Source: Nostoc sp. FACHB-110 (GTDB lineage Bacteria; Cyanobacteriota; Cyanobacteriia; Cyanobacteriales; Nostocaceae). From it: DNA of 64,000 nucleotides. Both the position numbers and the translations under genes were made by a program. The DNA lies in the NCBI RefSeq assembly GCF_014697425.1, contig NZ_JACJRU010000008.1, forward strand, positions 124,001 to 188,000. Direction: 5' to 3'. The number at the start of each line of letters is the position of its first letter. Position 1 is the first letter of the stretch. The notes beneath the pieces are model-generated. The model made no database searches, was not told where the DNA came from, and was given only the letters and a program-made list of their open reading frames with translations. This document shows, one piece after another, positions 27,435-37,800 of the stretch.

Positions 27435-29192
27435 CTAAGATGCTACTAATTCAGGTTGAGCTATCAAATGTTGCAGAGCTTGGCGCATCTCACTAATAGT
27501 TTGCAATTGATAATCACTAACTTCTTGCACTTGAGCTAAAGATTCACCTACTCCTTGCAACTTGTGTCGCAAACCATCCAAACAATCTTGAATCGGTTGT
27601 AGAGCTTCTTGATATAAATTCACGCGGCTCCAACATTCAGCAGTGGCTATTCGCAAAGACTGTAAATTAGCTTCCAAATCTTTAATTTCTTGCTGCTTTT
27701 GTTCTAAATCATGTTTTTGGTTATCAATCATCCCCTGATCTAGGTCATGTGCAGAGCGCAACTGCTCAATTTCTTGCTCAAGTTTTTGTAATTCCTGAGA
27801 TTGTTGTTGTCGCTGACTATCAATTTGGAGCAAAATCGGAGCAAAATCAATTTGATTTTCTTCTTCTGGATGAGGAACAGAGTGTCCTTGTCTGCGAAGC
27901 AATATATTTTGATGCTGCTTTAAAACCTTCTCACGCTGTAACAAACTACGGCGTTGACCTTCTAAAGTTTTATTGAGCATTTGATAATGGTCTTTCTCAT
28001 CTGCCAGTTCCATTTCTAAATTGATATGATCCTGGTCAGAAGCTTGACTAAGTTTTTTGTGTAATTCTTCTATAGCTTCTTGTTTATATTGCAGTTCTTG
28101 TTCCTGCTCGTCAACAAAACTAGAGTCGATTTCTAATTTTTTTGCTAAGTCTTGAACTATTTTATTTAGTTCTTCTAGCGGCATTTTTTCTAAAGCTTCT
28201 AAATCAATTTTCTGGATGGTAAAATTACCAGAACCAGGTGCTAAAGAATTAATTTTATGATATAAATCTTCTTGATATTGCAACTGTTCTTTAACTAGCC
28301 GAAAATACTCTTGCTTAGTAGTAAGAGTTGCCAGATTGATTTTTAATTGAGCAGTTTGCTGTTCTAAAAAATTATGTGCTTGTTGCCATTCATTTTGGCG
28401 ATCGCTTAAAGTTTGAGCTAGACTTTCAACCTCTTGTTGTTGTTGCGCTGCTAAAGTTTTTTGCTGTTCTAACTTCTCCCAATGGGGATTCAACTTTGCT
28501 TGCTGCTGTTCAACTAATTCCAAAGCAAAATGTAAATTTTCTCTCACGGTTTCCGTCGGTGCAACTCTGCTAGACAAGCGATTTAACAATTCGCTCATCA
28601 CTCGACTTTGCTCTTCATCTAAAACATTGCCTTGTTTTAACTCGGTTTGACGCTCCTCTAAGCGACGCTGCTCACCGCGCAAATGCTCCCAAGCACCTTC
28701 TAATTCTTGGCGGTTACGCTCAATTTCAGCTTGTAACTTTTCAATATCCTCACGGGATGTATCAACTTCCTGTTTTTGCTCCTCTAAGCGTTGACATTCA
28801 TCTTCCAATTGTTGTAACTGTTCTAAGCGTGCTTCCATTTCCATTTCCCGGCGATTCATCTCTTGCGCCTGAAATGTTAGCGACTGCTTCCACTGATCAA
28901 TTTCATCTTCCTTCAGCTTGAATTTTTCTAGTTGTCTAGAAAAATTTTGCAGTATATTTACGAGCGGCCGTCCGGCTTCTTGAATCCGCTGCACTTGACG
29001 ATTGGGATTCAGTTCTACTAGCACTAGCGCGCCATCATTTAATTTACTTGCTTCCTCAGCTGCGATTACCTCTTCCGACACAGTACTCCAATTCTGGTCG
29101 GTTCGCTGACAAGCTAGCAGTTTCAGTTCGGTTTTAGAACCACCACTAAGTAAGCCGCCTTTCTGCTTTTGTACTTCTGCTAAATACAGCAC
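27435..29192 (-). CDS. hmpF: HmpF-type pilus motility/phototaxis protein
   Basis: A 585-residue protein: an N-terminal globular part of about 100 residues (MLYLAEVQKQKGGLLSGG ...) and then a coiled coil rich in Glu, Gln and Leu up to about residue 560. This matches HmpF of Nostoc punctiforme, needed for type IV pilus activation and polar localisation in hormogonia. The GTG start at 29192 is supported by AAAGGA about 8 nt upstream. It is transcribed away from the adjacent hmpA-E genes, which supports the assignment and suggests shared control from the 390-bp gap between them. Confidence 0.9.
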   Translation of the reverse strand: MLYLAEVQKQKGGLLSGGSKTELKLLACQRTDQNWSTVSEEVIAAEEASKLNDGALVLVELNPNRQVQRIQEAGRPLVNILQNFSRQLEKFKLKEDEIDQWKQSLTFQAQEMNRREMEMEARLEQLQQLEDECQRLEEQKQEVDTSREDIEKLQAEIERNRQELEGAWEHLRGEQRRLEERQTELKQGNVLDEEQSRVMSELLNRLSSRVAPTETVRENLHFALELVEQQQAKLNPHWEKLEQQKTLAAQQQQEVESLAQTLSDRQNEWQQAHNFLEQQTAQLKINLATLTTKQEYFRLVKEQLQYQEDLYHKINSLAPGSGNFTIQKIDLEALEKMPLEELNKIVQDLAKKLEIDSSFVDEQEQELQYKQEAIEELHKKLSQASDQDHINLEMELADEKDHYQMLNKTLEGQRRSLLQREKVLKQHQNILLRRQGHSVPHPEEENQIDFAPILLQIDSQRQQQSQELQKLEQEIEQLRSAHDLDQGMIDNQKHDLEQKQQEIKDLEANLQSLRIATAECWSRVNLYQEALQPIQDCLDGLRHKLQGVGESLAQVQEVSDYQLQTISEMRQALQHLIAQPELVAS

Positions 29193-29584
29193 ACCGTTCG
29201 TCCTTTTGCGTACTTAATGTCCGTGTTTTAAGATATACCTATGATAATTCTGTAGCTTGTCTGATTTTCAATTTAGTGTAGAAAAAAAGACAAACAAAAC
29301 TACTTATAGACGTGAAGTTTCACGCCTTAACATTTATAGAAGCTATTTGCTCACGCCTTTATATTCTGTACTGGTAACAGTGATGATGACTTCCGTGTTA
29401 TCACTAACTTTATCAAGCTCTATTACGAAGATTTACGGTTTGTAGCTAAATGTATCTCCTGATAGACATTATTTGTAGGAGAAATGATATTGCGATGACA
29501 AGTAACTAATAATTTAGCTTACCAAATGAAAAAATCAACTAACAAACTAAGCCCAGAATACAACAAGGAGTAAAGTTGAGTTAA
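29193..29584. other. Divergent promoter region hmpF / hmpA
   Basis: About 390 bases separating the two halves of the hmp locus. In Nostoc hormogonia these genes are driven by developmental sigma factors; I could not assign a specific promoter motif here. A short TTG-started frame (29257..29445) is judged spurious. Confidence 0.5.
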
Positions 29585-30805
29585 ATGCAGGGAAATTTAA
29601 ATGAAATTGATATTCGCAGTATTTTGCAATTGATTGAGTTAGGCCAAAGAACTGGGCAACTTTTAGTCGAAGCGAGCTTTTCTAAGCAAGATGATCTGAC
29701 ACAAGACGAGTCTATCAGATATCGCCATAGCAAAAATAGCAGAAAACAATCTTGGTTTGTCTTTTTTTTAAATGGTCAAATTATTTATTGCCAAGCAGGT
29801 GAGAGTAATTTATCAAGAGTTGATGACTATTTACGCTATTACCAAGTCGAGACAAAACTCGATCAAAAGCAAAATATTTCCTTAGCCACCCAGAATGTCC
29901 CAGAGTATGGCTATCTTTGGACACTGTTAGAACGAAATATTATTAGCCCCAAGATAGCTCATAGTATTATTCAGCGTTTAGTGCATGAAACTCTGTTTGA
30001 TTTACTGAGTTTACATCAAGGCAGTTTCATTTTTCGGCAAGGAGCAGCCCTCGCCCCACAACTAATTAGTTTTGAAATTGGGCCTTTAATAGCTCAAATT
30101 ACCCAACAAGTCCAAGAATGGAAGCGACTATATCCGCAAATTCAATCACCAGAACAAATACCAATCCTCGTAGACACAGCAGAATTAAGTTCCTCACTCT
30201 CACTAGCAACGCTGCAAAAGTTACAGCATTGGGCTGATGGCAAAACTACCCTACGTCAACTTGCACGCTATTTAAACCGAGACTTATTAACCTTGGCTAA
30301 AGCCATATCTCCTTACGTACAGCAAGGCTGGTTGCAGTTAGTAGATTCAGCAACTACTTCTTTGGCATTAACACCAGACTCAGCAGGGCAAGATCATGAT
30401 CATCCACGAATAGTTTGTATTGACGATACCACAACGATTTGTGAGGCTGTAGAGTCAATTTTAAAATTACACGGCTACGAAGCGATCGCCTTAACTAATC
30501 CCCTAGAAGCACTAGGTTTAATGTTTCAACTGCGACCCGATTTAATTTTGTGCGACATTGCCATGCCAGAATTAGACGGATACGAAATTTGTAATATGTT
30601 GCGGCATTCTACAGCATTTCGGCTAGTGCCAATTATTATGCTCACTGGTAAAGATGGCTTCATCGATCGCGTCAGAGCCAGAATGGTGGGAGCTACAGAT
30701 TATCTGACCAAACCCTTTGATGATTCAGAATTAGTGATGCTTGTGGAGAAATATGTTAATTATAAGTCTTTTATGGGTACACCAAAGAAATACAAGACTT
30801 GTTGA
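29585..30805 (+). CDS. hmpA: HmpA: PatA-type response regulator
   Basis: A 406-residue protein. Residues 1-100 form a DUF4388/PATAN-like domain (NEIDIRSILQLIELGQRTG ... FFLNGQIIYCQAGE); a helical middle follows; residues 275-395 are a receiver domain with VCIDDT acidic pocket, the phosphoacceptor Asp in LCDIAMPELDG and the Lys in TKPFDD. It is the first gene of the hmpA-E cluster and is related to PatA/PixG/PilG of cyanobacterial taxis systems. AAGGAG lies 14 nt upstream of ATG 29585. It likely receives phosphate from HmpE. Confidence 0.9.
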   Translation: MQGNLNEIDIRSILQLIELGQRTGQLLVEASFSKQDDLTQDESIRYRHSKNSRKQSWFVFFLNGQIIYCQAGESNLSRVDDYLRYYQVETKLDQKQNISLATQNVPEYGYLWTLLERNIISPKIAHSIIQRLVHETLFDLLSLHQGSFIFRQGAALAPQLISFEIGPLIAQITQQVQEWKRLYPQIQSPEQIPILVDTAELSSSLSLATLQKLQHWADGKTTLRQLARYLNRDLLTLAKAISPYVQQGWLQLVDSATTSLALTPDSAGQDHDHPRIVCIDDTTTICEAVESILKLHGYEAIALTNPLEALGLMFQLRPDLILCDIAMPELDGYEICNMLRHSTAFRLVPIIMLTGKDGFIDRVRARMVGATDYLTKPFDDSELVMLVEKYVNYKSFMGTPKKYKTC

Positions 30806-30977
30806 TTCCATAAAAGATGGGGTAAAAAATGTTATCACAGAATCAACTAACCCCAGTGCCAAATTATTATCTAGTCAATTAGTTAAATAATAGCATAAAT
30901 TTATACAAGTAATTTTAACGGGGAGTCAGGGAATGTTCCAAAGAGGAACGTCTACATCAGGAGGTAGATAGGCATTT

Positions 30978-31343
30978 ATGAGTACAGTTCTGATTGTGGA
31001 AGACAGTCTCGCACAGAGGGAAATGATTATTGACCTCCTGAAAGCCACTGGTTTGACAGTCACCTATGCCAGTGACGGAGTAGAAGCACTGGAGGCAATT
31101 CAAACTGCTCCTCCAGACTTAGTGGTATTGGATATTGTCATGCCACGGATGAACGGCTACGAAGTGTGTCGTCGGTTAAAATCTGACCCAAAAACCCAAA
31201 ATGTCCCCGTAGTTATGTGTTCTTCTAAAGGAGAAGAATTTGACCGTTACTGGGGGATGAAACAGGGCGCAGATGCTTATATAGCCAAACCATTTCAACC
31301 AACTGAGTTGGTAGGAACCGTCAAACAACTGCTGCGAGGATGA
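30978..31343 (+). CDS. hmpB: HmpB: CheY-like single receiver
   Basis: A 121-residue stand-alone receiver. Acidic pocket VEDS, phosphoacceptor Asp in LDIVMPRMNG near residue 53, switch Ser/Thr region MCSSKGEEF and Lys in AKPFQP. In the hmp system this is the soluble CheY/PilH-type regulator of the pilus motors. AGGAGG lies 13 nt before ATG 30978. A short hairpin (GTTCC AAAGA GGAAC) lies in the leader. Thirteen nt separate it from hmpC. Confidence 0.93.
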   Translation: MSTVLIVEDSLAQREMIIDLLKATGLTVTYASDGVEALEAIQTAPPDLVVLDIVMPRMNGYEVCRRLKSDPKTQNVPVVMCSSKGEEFDRYWGMKQGADAYIAKPFQPTELVGTVKQLLRG

Positions 31344-31356
31344 GGATGAAAACAAC

Positions 31357-31887
31357 ATGGTAAGTAAACCGGACTTTTTGAGTGGCAGTGGTCAAGACCA
31401 CTTCCGTCCAGAATTACAAGTAGAAAGTCCTGAAGGTGAGTTACACTTGCGGTTTTATATTCCCTCGCATCAGGAGTTTGCATTACCAGCCACAGGTATT
31501 CGTGAAGTCATGGAATTAAGTCCTGACAGAATTACACCAATACCTAATGCTTCTCCTTTACTTTTGGGTACTCTAAATTTACGAGGTCGAGTTATTTGGG
31601 TGGCTGATTTGGGTCAATTTCTTGGCGAGGCAACTGCGCTAAATACTGATAGAGCAGAAATTCCTGTGATTGCGATTGAGGAGCAAGAAACAATAGTTGG
31701 TTTGGCAGTAGAAGAAGTTGGCGGTATGGATTGGCTAGATGTCCAACATCTGATGCCACCAACAAATCTACCAGATACAATGGCTCCCTTTTTGCGTGGC
31801 GAGTGGTTATTAGGTGCTAAAAACAACCAGTGTCTTCGACTGCTCGATCAAACGGCAATTGTGCGGAGTGCGAGATGGGCAGGATGA
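31357..31887 (+). CDS. hmpC: HmpC: CheW-like adaptor
   Basis: A 176-residue CheW-domain protein that should couple the HmpD receptor to the HmpE kinase. Family blocks: [44 protein letters not shown] and [14 protein letters not shown]. It lies 13 nt after hmpB and 16 nt before the hmpD start, so the genes form one operon. Confidence 0.93.
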   Translation: MVSKPDFLSGSGQDHFRPELQVESPEGELHLRFYIPSHQEFALPATGIREVMELSPDRITPIPNASPLLLGTLNLRGRVIWVADLGQFLGEATALNTDRAEIPVIAIEEQETIVGLAVEEVGGMDWLDVQHLMPPTNLPDTMAPFLRGEWLLGAKNNQCLRLLDQTAIVRSARWAG

Positions 31888-31903
31888 TATTGGGAGGGAG
31901 CAA

Positions 31904-34798
31904 ATGGCAGCTAGTATAGAAGATTACCTGGAAACATATCAGCAGGCTTGTACAGCCTACGCACAACAAGACTATGAATTTGCCGCTACTTTAGTCGATC
32001 AGGTAGTGCAGAATGTCCCAGATGACCCCAACTGCCATTTGTTGAGGGGTCACGTCTACTATGTTTTGCAGCAGTACGATGTCGCAAAAGCAGAATACCA
32101 AAAGGTCTTGCAGTTAACTGATGACCCCGAAATTACCAGTTTTGCCGAAAATGGTCTGGAAACTATCAGTCAATACCTACAACCCCTGGCAGGCCCAACT
32201 AATGCTGTTGAGCTAAATGGTGCAATCAATTTTGCTGATCATGATTCAGAACTAGATACATCAGATTTACAAGATTTAAGTACATTTGCTAATCTAGATA
32301 ACCCCAGCTTTGACTTAAATGGTTTGCAACAAGAGTCTGTTTCATCTTTAAATCCGTTTGATATTCCTACAGACAGCATTGCCATTAAGCAAATGACTGA
32401 GGGAACATCATCTTTTATTGATGATCCCTTTGCAATAAATCACAATGAAGATAACCAAGAATTAAGTACTAACACTGATGCAGCCGAGCAAATAGCATTA
32501 GATTTACCTGCTTTTTGGCAAGAAGACATATCATCTTTAAATTTAGAAGAGTCAGAGATTTCTAGTAGCTCCTTTGAAAGTAACGCCCATTCAAGCTACG
32601 AAAGTGCAAATTTGGATAGTAACAGTGCCGATTCTCCTTTTGCATCAGCCAACTTAGCATCAAGTCAAAGTTTAGATTCGGCATCAGAGTTTGTAGAAGA
32701 AAAATATTCCGAGCCAGATATGGCAGATTTGGGATTGAAAGTGGGTATTCTGGAGGAAACTTTACCGCCATCCCTAGAGGATATCCAGAATGTGACAGCC
32801 CAAACAAATGAATTGAACAGCCAACAAGAAACATTATTTGCCGCCAAACCAAGCAATTGGTTAGAACAAATAGACTTTCCCGAAAATTCATCAGCAGGAA
32901 ATGGCACTGCGTCTTTTCATGAGGATTTTGCATTACAAAATCCGCTCAAAGCTGGCACTACCTTAGATACCAACTCCTTTGAGGGAGACGACATTGACTT
33001 TGAAGCCTTTGAGTCTGCCTTCGGCTCAGATGAGTTTAGAGCCGATGAAGAGACAAACGGGATGCTCAGTAATGCCAATTCCAAGAGCAATATCGAATTT
33101 TTAGATGATTTTGATGAATTTGACGATTTAGGGAATATTCCTGGATTTGATTTAGCCGATGCAGATGCTAGCTTTGGAGACGTAGTTTTATCAGGGCCTT
33201 TGGAAACTGGTAGCAGTCCCCGGAGTAAATTTACAGAAACTAGTGATAATACCGCAAGCGATCGCGATGAGGAACTATTCACCATCACAGGTTCTCAAGA
33301 AGCTGTCCCCATATTTACGCAAACTGATGTATCAAAACTAGAACCAGTAGCTAGTGTGGAGCAAGGTTTACTCGCACCCTTGGAAAATGCTTCTTTAGAT
33401 ATGAAGCCTTTATTGGTGGCTGGTACTGTTGGTGTTTGTTCAGCTTTGGTTGTAGCCGTTGTTAGTTTTGGGGCTGCCTCTTTTTCACCTCCACAACAGC
33501 GAGAATCTATTCGCAATACAGGTTGGGCAATGTCTCTAGCTGCGGGAATTTCGGGATTTGCCACCGCCGCTTTTATGGGCAATCTTACCCTCAAGCAAAT
33601 TCGCCGCACTACAAAGGATCTGCAAAATCAATTTGATGCTGTCCGTCAAGGCAATCTCAATGTTCAAGCTACCGTATATTCCGAAGACGAATTGGGGCTA
33701 TTAGCTACTGGCTTTAATGAAATGGCACGGGTAATTTTTACAACCACCAATGAAGCCCAACGCAAAGCCGATGAACAAGAAGAAGCCAAGGAAAACTTAC
33801 AACGTCAAGTGATTCGCTTGCTGGACGATGTAGAAGGTGCAGCCAGAGGTGATTTGACAGTCCAAGCTGAGGTGACAGCTGACGTACTCGGAGCCGTTGC
33901 CGATGCTTTTAACCTGACAATTCAAAACCTGCGCGATATTGTCCAACAGGTAAAAGTAGCCGCACGGGAAGTAACCAAAGGTGCAACAAATTCTGAGACC
34001 TTTGCTAGAGCATTATCTAGTGATGCTTTGCGACAAGCCGAAGAGTTGGCTGTTACCTTAAATTCTGTGCAGGTAATGACCGACTCGATTCAACGGGTGG
34101 CGGAAGCAGCGCGGGAAGCTGAAGCTGTGGCGCGTGATGCCAGTAGCATCGCTCTTAAAGGTGGGGAAGCAGTAGAAAACACCGTGGCTGGGATTTTAGA
34201 AATCCGGGAAACTGTAGCAGAAACTACCCGTAAGGTGAAACGACTCGCAGAATCTTCGCAAGAAATTTCTAAGATTGTGGCGTTAATTTCGCAAATCGCC
34301 TCACGTACCAACTTACTCGCCCTTAATGCCAGTATTGAGGCAGCACGGGCAGGTGAGGCGGGAAGAGGATTTGCCATCGTTGCTGATGAAGTCCGCCAGT
34401 TAGCTGACAAATCTGCGAAATCTTTAAAAGAAATTGAACAGATTGTGATGCAAATTCAAAGTGAAACTGGCTCAGTCATGACTGCAATGGAAGAAGGCAC
34501 ACAACAGGTAATTAAAGGCACAAAACTTGCAGAAGAAGCCAAGCGATCGCTCGAAAATATTATTCAAGTAGCAAATCGCATTGATATTCTGGTGCGTTCA
34601 ATTACCAGCGACACCGTAGAACAAACGGAAACCTCCCGTGCTGTCGCCCAGGTAATGCAATCTGTAGAACTCACAGCCCAAGAAACCTCCCAGGAAGCAC
34701 AAAGAGTTTCTGGCGCACTCCAAAATCTCGTAGGTGTATCCCGTGACTTAATCGCTTCCGTTGAGCGTTTCCGCGTAGATACCTTGGAATCAAAGTAG
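31904..34798 (+). CDS. hmpD: HmpD: methyl-accepting chemotaxis protein
   Basis: A 964-residue receptor. The ATG 31904 has GGGAGGGAG just upstream; the frame runs back into hmpC but those codons are spurious. Residues 1-85 are TPR-like ([18 protein letters not shown] ...), residues 90-495 an acidic Ser-rich linker, two membrane helices at about 500-527 and 540-560 separated by only about a dozen residues, a HAMP domain (about 562-615), a second HAMP-like stretch and the signalling domain with hairpin tip [20 protein letters not shown] near residue 800. There is no periplasmic ligand domain, so input must be cytoplasmic or within the membrane, as in PilJ-like cyanobacterial receptors. Confidence 0.93.
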   Translation: MAASIEDYLETYQQACTAYAQQDYEFAATLVDQVVQNVPDDPNCHLLRGHVYYVLQQYDVAKAEYQKVLQLTDDPEITSFAENGLETISQYLQPLAGPTNAVELNGAINFADHDSELDTSDLQDLSTFANLDNPSFDLNGLQQESVSSLNPFDIPTDSIAIKQMTEGTSSFIDDPFAINHNEDNQELSTNTDAAEQIALDLPAFWQEDISSLNLEESEISSSSFESNAHSSYESANLDSNSADSPFASANLASSQSLDSASEFVEEKYSEPDMADLGLKVGILEETLPPSLEDIQNVTAQTNELNSQQETLFAAKPSNWLEQIDFPENSSAGNGTASFHEDFALQNPLKAGTTLDTNSFEGDDIDFEAFESAFGSDEFRADEETNGMLSNANSKSNIEFLDDFDEFDDLGNIPGFDLADADASFGDVVLSGPLETGSSPRSKFTETSDNTASDRDEELFTITGSQEAVPIFTQTDVSKLEPVASVEQGLLAPLENASLDMKPLLVAGTVGVCSALVVAVVSFGAASFSPPQQRESIRNTGWAMSLAAGISGFATAAFMGNLTLKQIRRTTKDLQNQFDAVRQGNLNVQATVYSEDELGLLATGFNEMARVIFTTTNEAQRKADEQEEAKENLQRQVIRLLDDVEGAARGDLTVQAEVTADVLGAVADAFNLTIQNLRDIVQQVKVAAREVTKGATNSETFARALSSDALRQAEELAVTLNSVQVMTDSIQRVAEAAREAEAVARDASSIALKGGEAVENTVAGILEIRETVAETTRKVKRLAESSQEISKIVALISQIASRTNLLALNASIEAARAGEAGRGFAIVADEVRQLADKSAKSLKEIEQIVMQIQSETGSVMTAMEEGTQQVIKGTKLAEEAKRSLENIIQVANRIDILVRSITSDTVEQTETSRAVAQVMQSVELTAQETSQEAQRVSGALQNLVGVSRDLIASVERFRVDTLESK

Positions 34799-34894
34799 TC
34801 ATTAGTCATTAGTCATTAGCAAAGACAAAAGACAACGGACAACGGACAAAAAACATCAGACTCAGCACTTAGCACTCAGCACTCAGAACTTTAA
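34799..34894. repeat. STRR cluster between hmpD and hmpE
   Basis: Three GTCATTA units are followed by ACGGACA and AGCACTC-type units up to the hmpE start. These are common intergenic heptamers of Nostoc-type genomes. The nearest ribosome-site candidate for hmpE is weak, so the repeat may have replaced a native leader. Confidence 0.75.
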
Positions 34895-34896
34895 TT

Positions 34897-37800
34897 ATGC
34901 TGCCGGAACAACAACAGCGGATTTTGGGTTATTTTATCGAAGAAGCGCGAGACCACCTGAACACTATTGAGCAGGGGTTATTGAATCTTCAAAGCACATT
35001 GAACGACCCGGAAATGCTCAACGAAGTTTTCCGGGCAGCACACTCTATCAAAGGCGGAGCCGCGATGCTGGGGCTGAGTAGCATTCAGCACACAGCACAT
35101 CGTCTAGAAGATTGCTTCAAAGTCCTCAAAGAGCATCCAGTCAGAGTTGATGAAAAGTTAGAGTCTCTGTTTTTGGGTGTAGCAGACACTCTCAAAGCTT
35201 TATTAGAACATTTAAGTGGGCCTTTTGGGCTATCAGAAGAAGCCGCCAGTACTTTGATGTCGGAAGCTGAACCAGTGTTTAAATGGCTAAATGAGCATTT
35301 AGAATTGCTGGTACAACAAGGACATCATGGTGCAACCGATGAAGGTGAGAAGACAATATTACAACCCCCAACAACAGAGCGCGTCGGTTCGCTGACAGAA
35401 ATTTTCTGGCGGGGGGACACTGCTGCACCACCAGAGAGTTCCCAAAACCCAGCACCATTACCAGTATCAGCTGCTGCGCCAGTAACACCTGCCGATAATT
35501 GGAGCGAGTTTCAAAATCAGGTTCTACAAGTTCTGCGAGAGATGTTGCAACTTTTCAAGCAACAAGCAACATCAGAATCAAGGCAAAGTCTTCAAAAGTG
35601 TTGTCGTCAATTGGAAAAGTTAGGACAGCAATGGAATCTTCCCCATTGGTGTGATTTATGTCAAGCAGCCGCTAATGCAATCGGCAATTATGAAAATACC
35701 TATCTCACCTTAGCCAAGATAGTTATTACGGAAATTAAACAGGCCCAAGAATTAATTCTTCAAGGTAGAGAGGCTGAGATTGCAGTTAGTCAGCAGCTAG
35801 AAGCACTGCTAACTTTACCAGAACTAGATTTATTTGACTTAACTTTGGGTTTATTTGATTATGAACAACCATCTGTAACAGCAGAAGCTCCAGCTACCAG
35901 AGTTAGCACACCAGAGGAAGATGAAGTACTGGCTTTAATTGAGACTGTACAACCAGCTGACAGCGTTACTAGCTTAAGCGATCTCACCGAGCAACTTAAT
36001 CAACAGCCAGATGCGATCGCCAGCGATAATATTGATAACGCAGCTAATTCCTTCATCAGTGGAGAAGATATACCACTGACAGTTAGCCGAATTGACCATC
36101 ATGGCCCAGAAGTTGGATTAGCAGAATTAAATACTTTAGCTGATTTATTTGAAGGCGAAACCCAAGAATTAGATGAAACTTGGGAGCAAGTAGAAATTCT
36201 TGATATTAGTGCTGTCAATGAATTAGAAATTGATCTCACCGAGATTCCTACAGAAGATAGCGATAGTGATTTAGCAGATTTTCTCTCGCTCGATGAAGCA
36301 GCCACAAACGATCAAACAGCAACTAACTTCAACCAAACAGAAGACCTGGGATTGTTATTTGGCGATCATTTCTTAGAAAAAGAAAACATCGCGGCAGAAA
36401 CTACCATAAACGCAGCCGAAGACTTACCGCAATTTGCTATACAATCTAGCACGCAAGAATCAGTAGAAGATTTATTCACACTGGATCAGCAAAAATTAGA
36501 TTCAAGAGAAAGTGAGAGTGCTGCTGTTAATCATATATCAGCTACTCAACAAAGTATTTTAGATGAATTATTCCTAGAAAATCCAGAGACAAATTTACCT
36601 GGAGAAAGTCATCCTCAAGAAGATATTGAAGATTGGCAGCAAACAGTTTTTCAGCCTTATACTTTCGAGAACTTGTTTACTGATAGTGAAGAAAATGTCT
36701 TAATCCCCACAGATAACTTAGAAATTGGAGATTTATTTGACACACCGACTGAATTAACTACAGATTTTGCTCAAGCAGATGAAGATTTGAGTAGCTTCTG
36801 GAATTCTTCAGAGGAAGGGGAAGCACAACCAGAATTAGATGTTGTATTGCCAGAAGATGTTGCTAAGGCTTTAGAAGAAAGCTTATTTGCAGCAGCCGCA
36901 TCAGGAGAGATTTTTGTGGAGTTACAAGAATCTAATTCTTCTATCAGTGAAGATTATAGAGATGATTTTGAACTGACTTTTCTCCAACCTGATATTGAAT
37001 TTAATTCGGAGAGTCAAGATGATTTATTTGGGGAATTAATGGCTCCAAATTTCGGTAAAGAAAGCAATTTACCTTTACCAGAAATGCCTAATTTAACTCA
37101 ACCAGAAGCCTTGGAATTGGCTCCAGAATTCACTACACCAGAAGCTTCAATAGAAGAGCTAGAACTAAAAGTTGCAGAAAAGCAACAAATTCCATTGAAT
37201 GAATTGGAGATGCCGATTCATGGAACATATATTCAGTTAGACAGTTTTGATAATCCATCTTTAGATTTCTTAGCAAATGTTGGTTTTGAAGAGGGAAATG
37301 TACTATCAACAGAACCAGAAATAGAAGCAGTATCAGTTAATGAAATCGCCGCATTAGAAAATATAGATATTGTTTCGTTAGATGAATTATTGTCTACAGA
37401 TATTAACCAACAAGATGTAGATTTGGAACAGTTAATTGCCGAAACAGAAATTATTGATTTTTCGCAACTATTACTACCGGAAGATGATACCCCAGCTTTA
37501 TTTGATAATTTGTTATTAATAGACAATAGTCAAGTTAATGAAACTGTAGAGTCAAAAGTTGACGATAACTTTGAATTATTTTTAACAGAATTCACTCCGC
37601 CGCCAGATGCTAGTTTGGCAGAATTAATAGCAGAAAATAATACAGAAGACCAAGGAATCAAACTGGAAATTTATGAAAATATTAATGAAACTATTGCGGT
37701 TGATGTCTTAAGAGAAACAGCAGATTCACCAGAAATATTATTAGAAACTTCAGATATACCAAAAGCTCAAGAAGAACAAGCTAATAGCATCTTGGCAGAA

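Noticed and set aside
29257..29445. 62-codon TTG-started frame between hmpF and hmpA
   Set aside because: No ribosome site, low-complexity composition, lies in the expected divergent promoter region.
32562..33609. Several antisense frames across hmpD
   Set aside because: Created by the acidic Ser-rich linker codons; no coding signals of their own.
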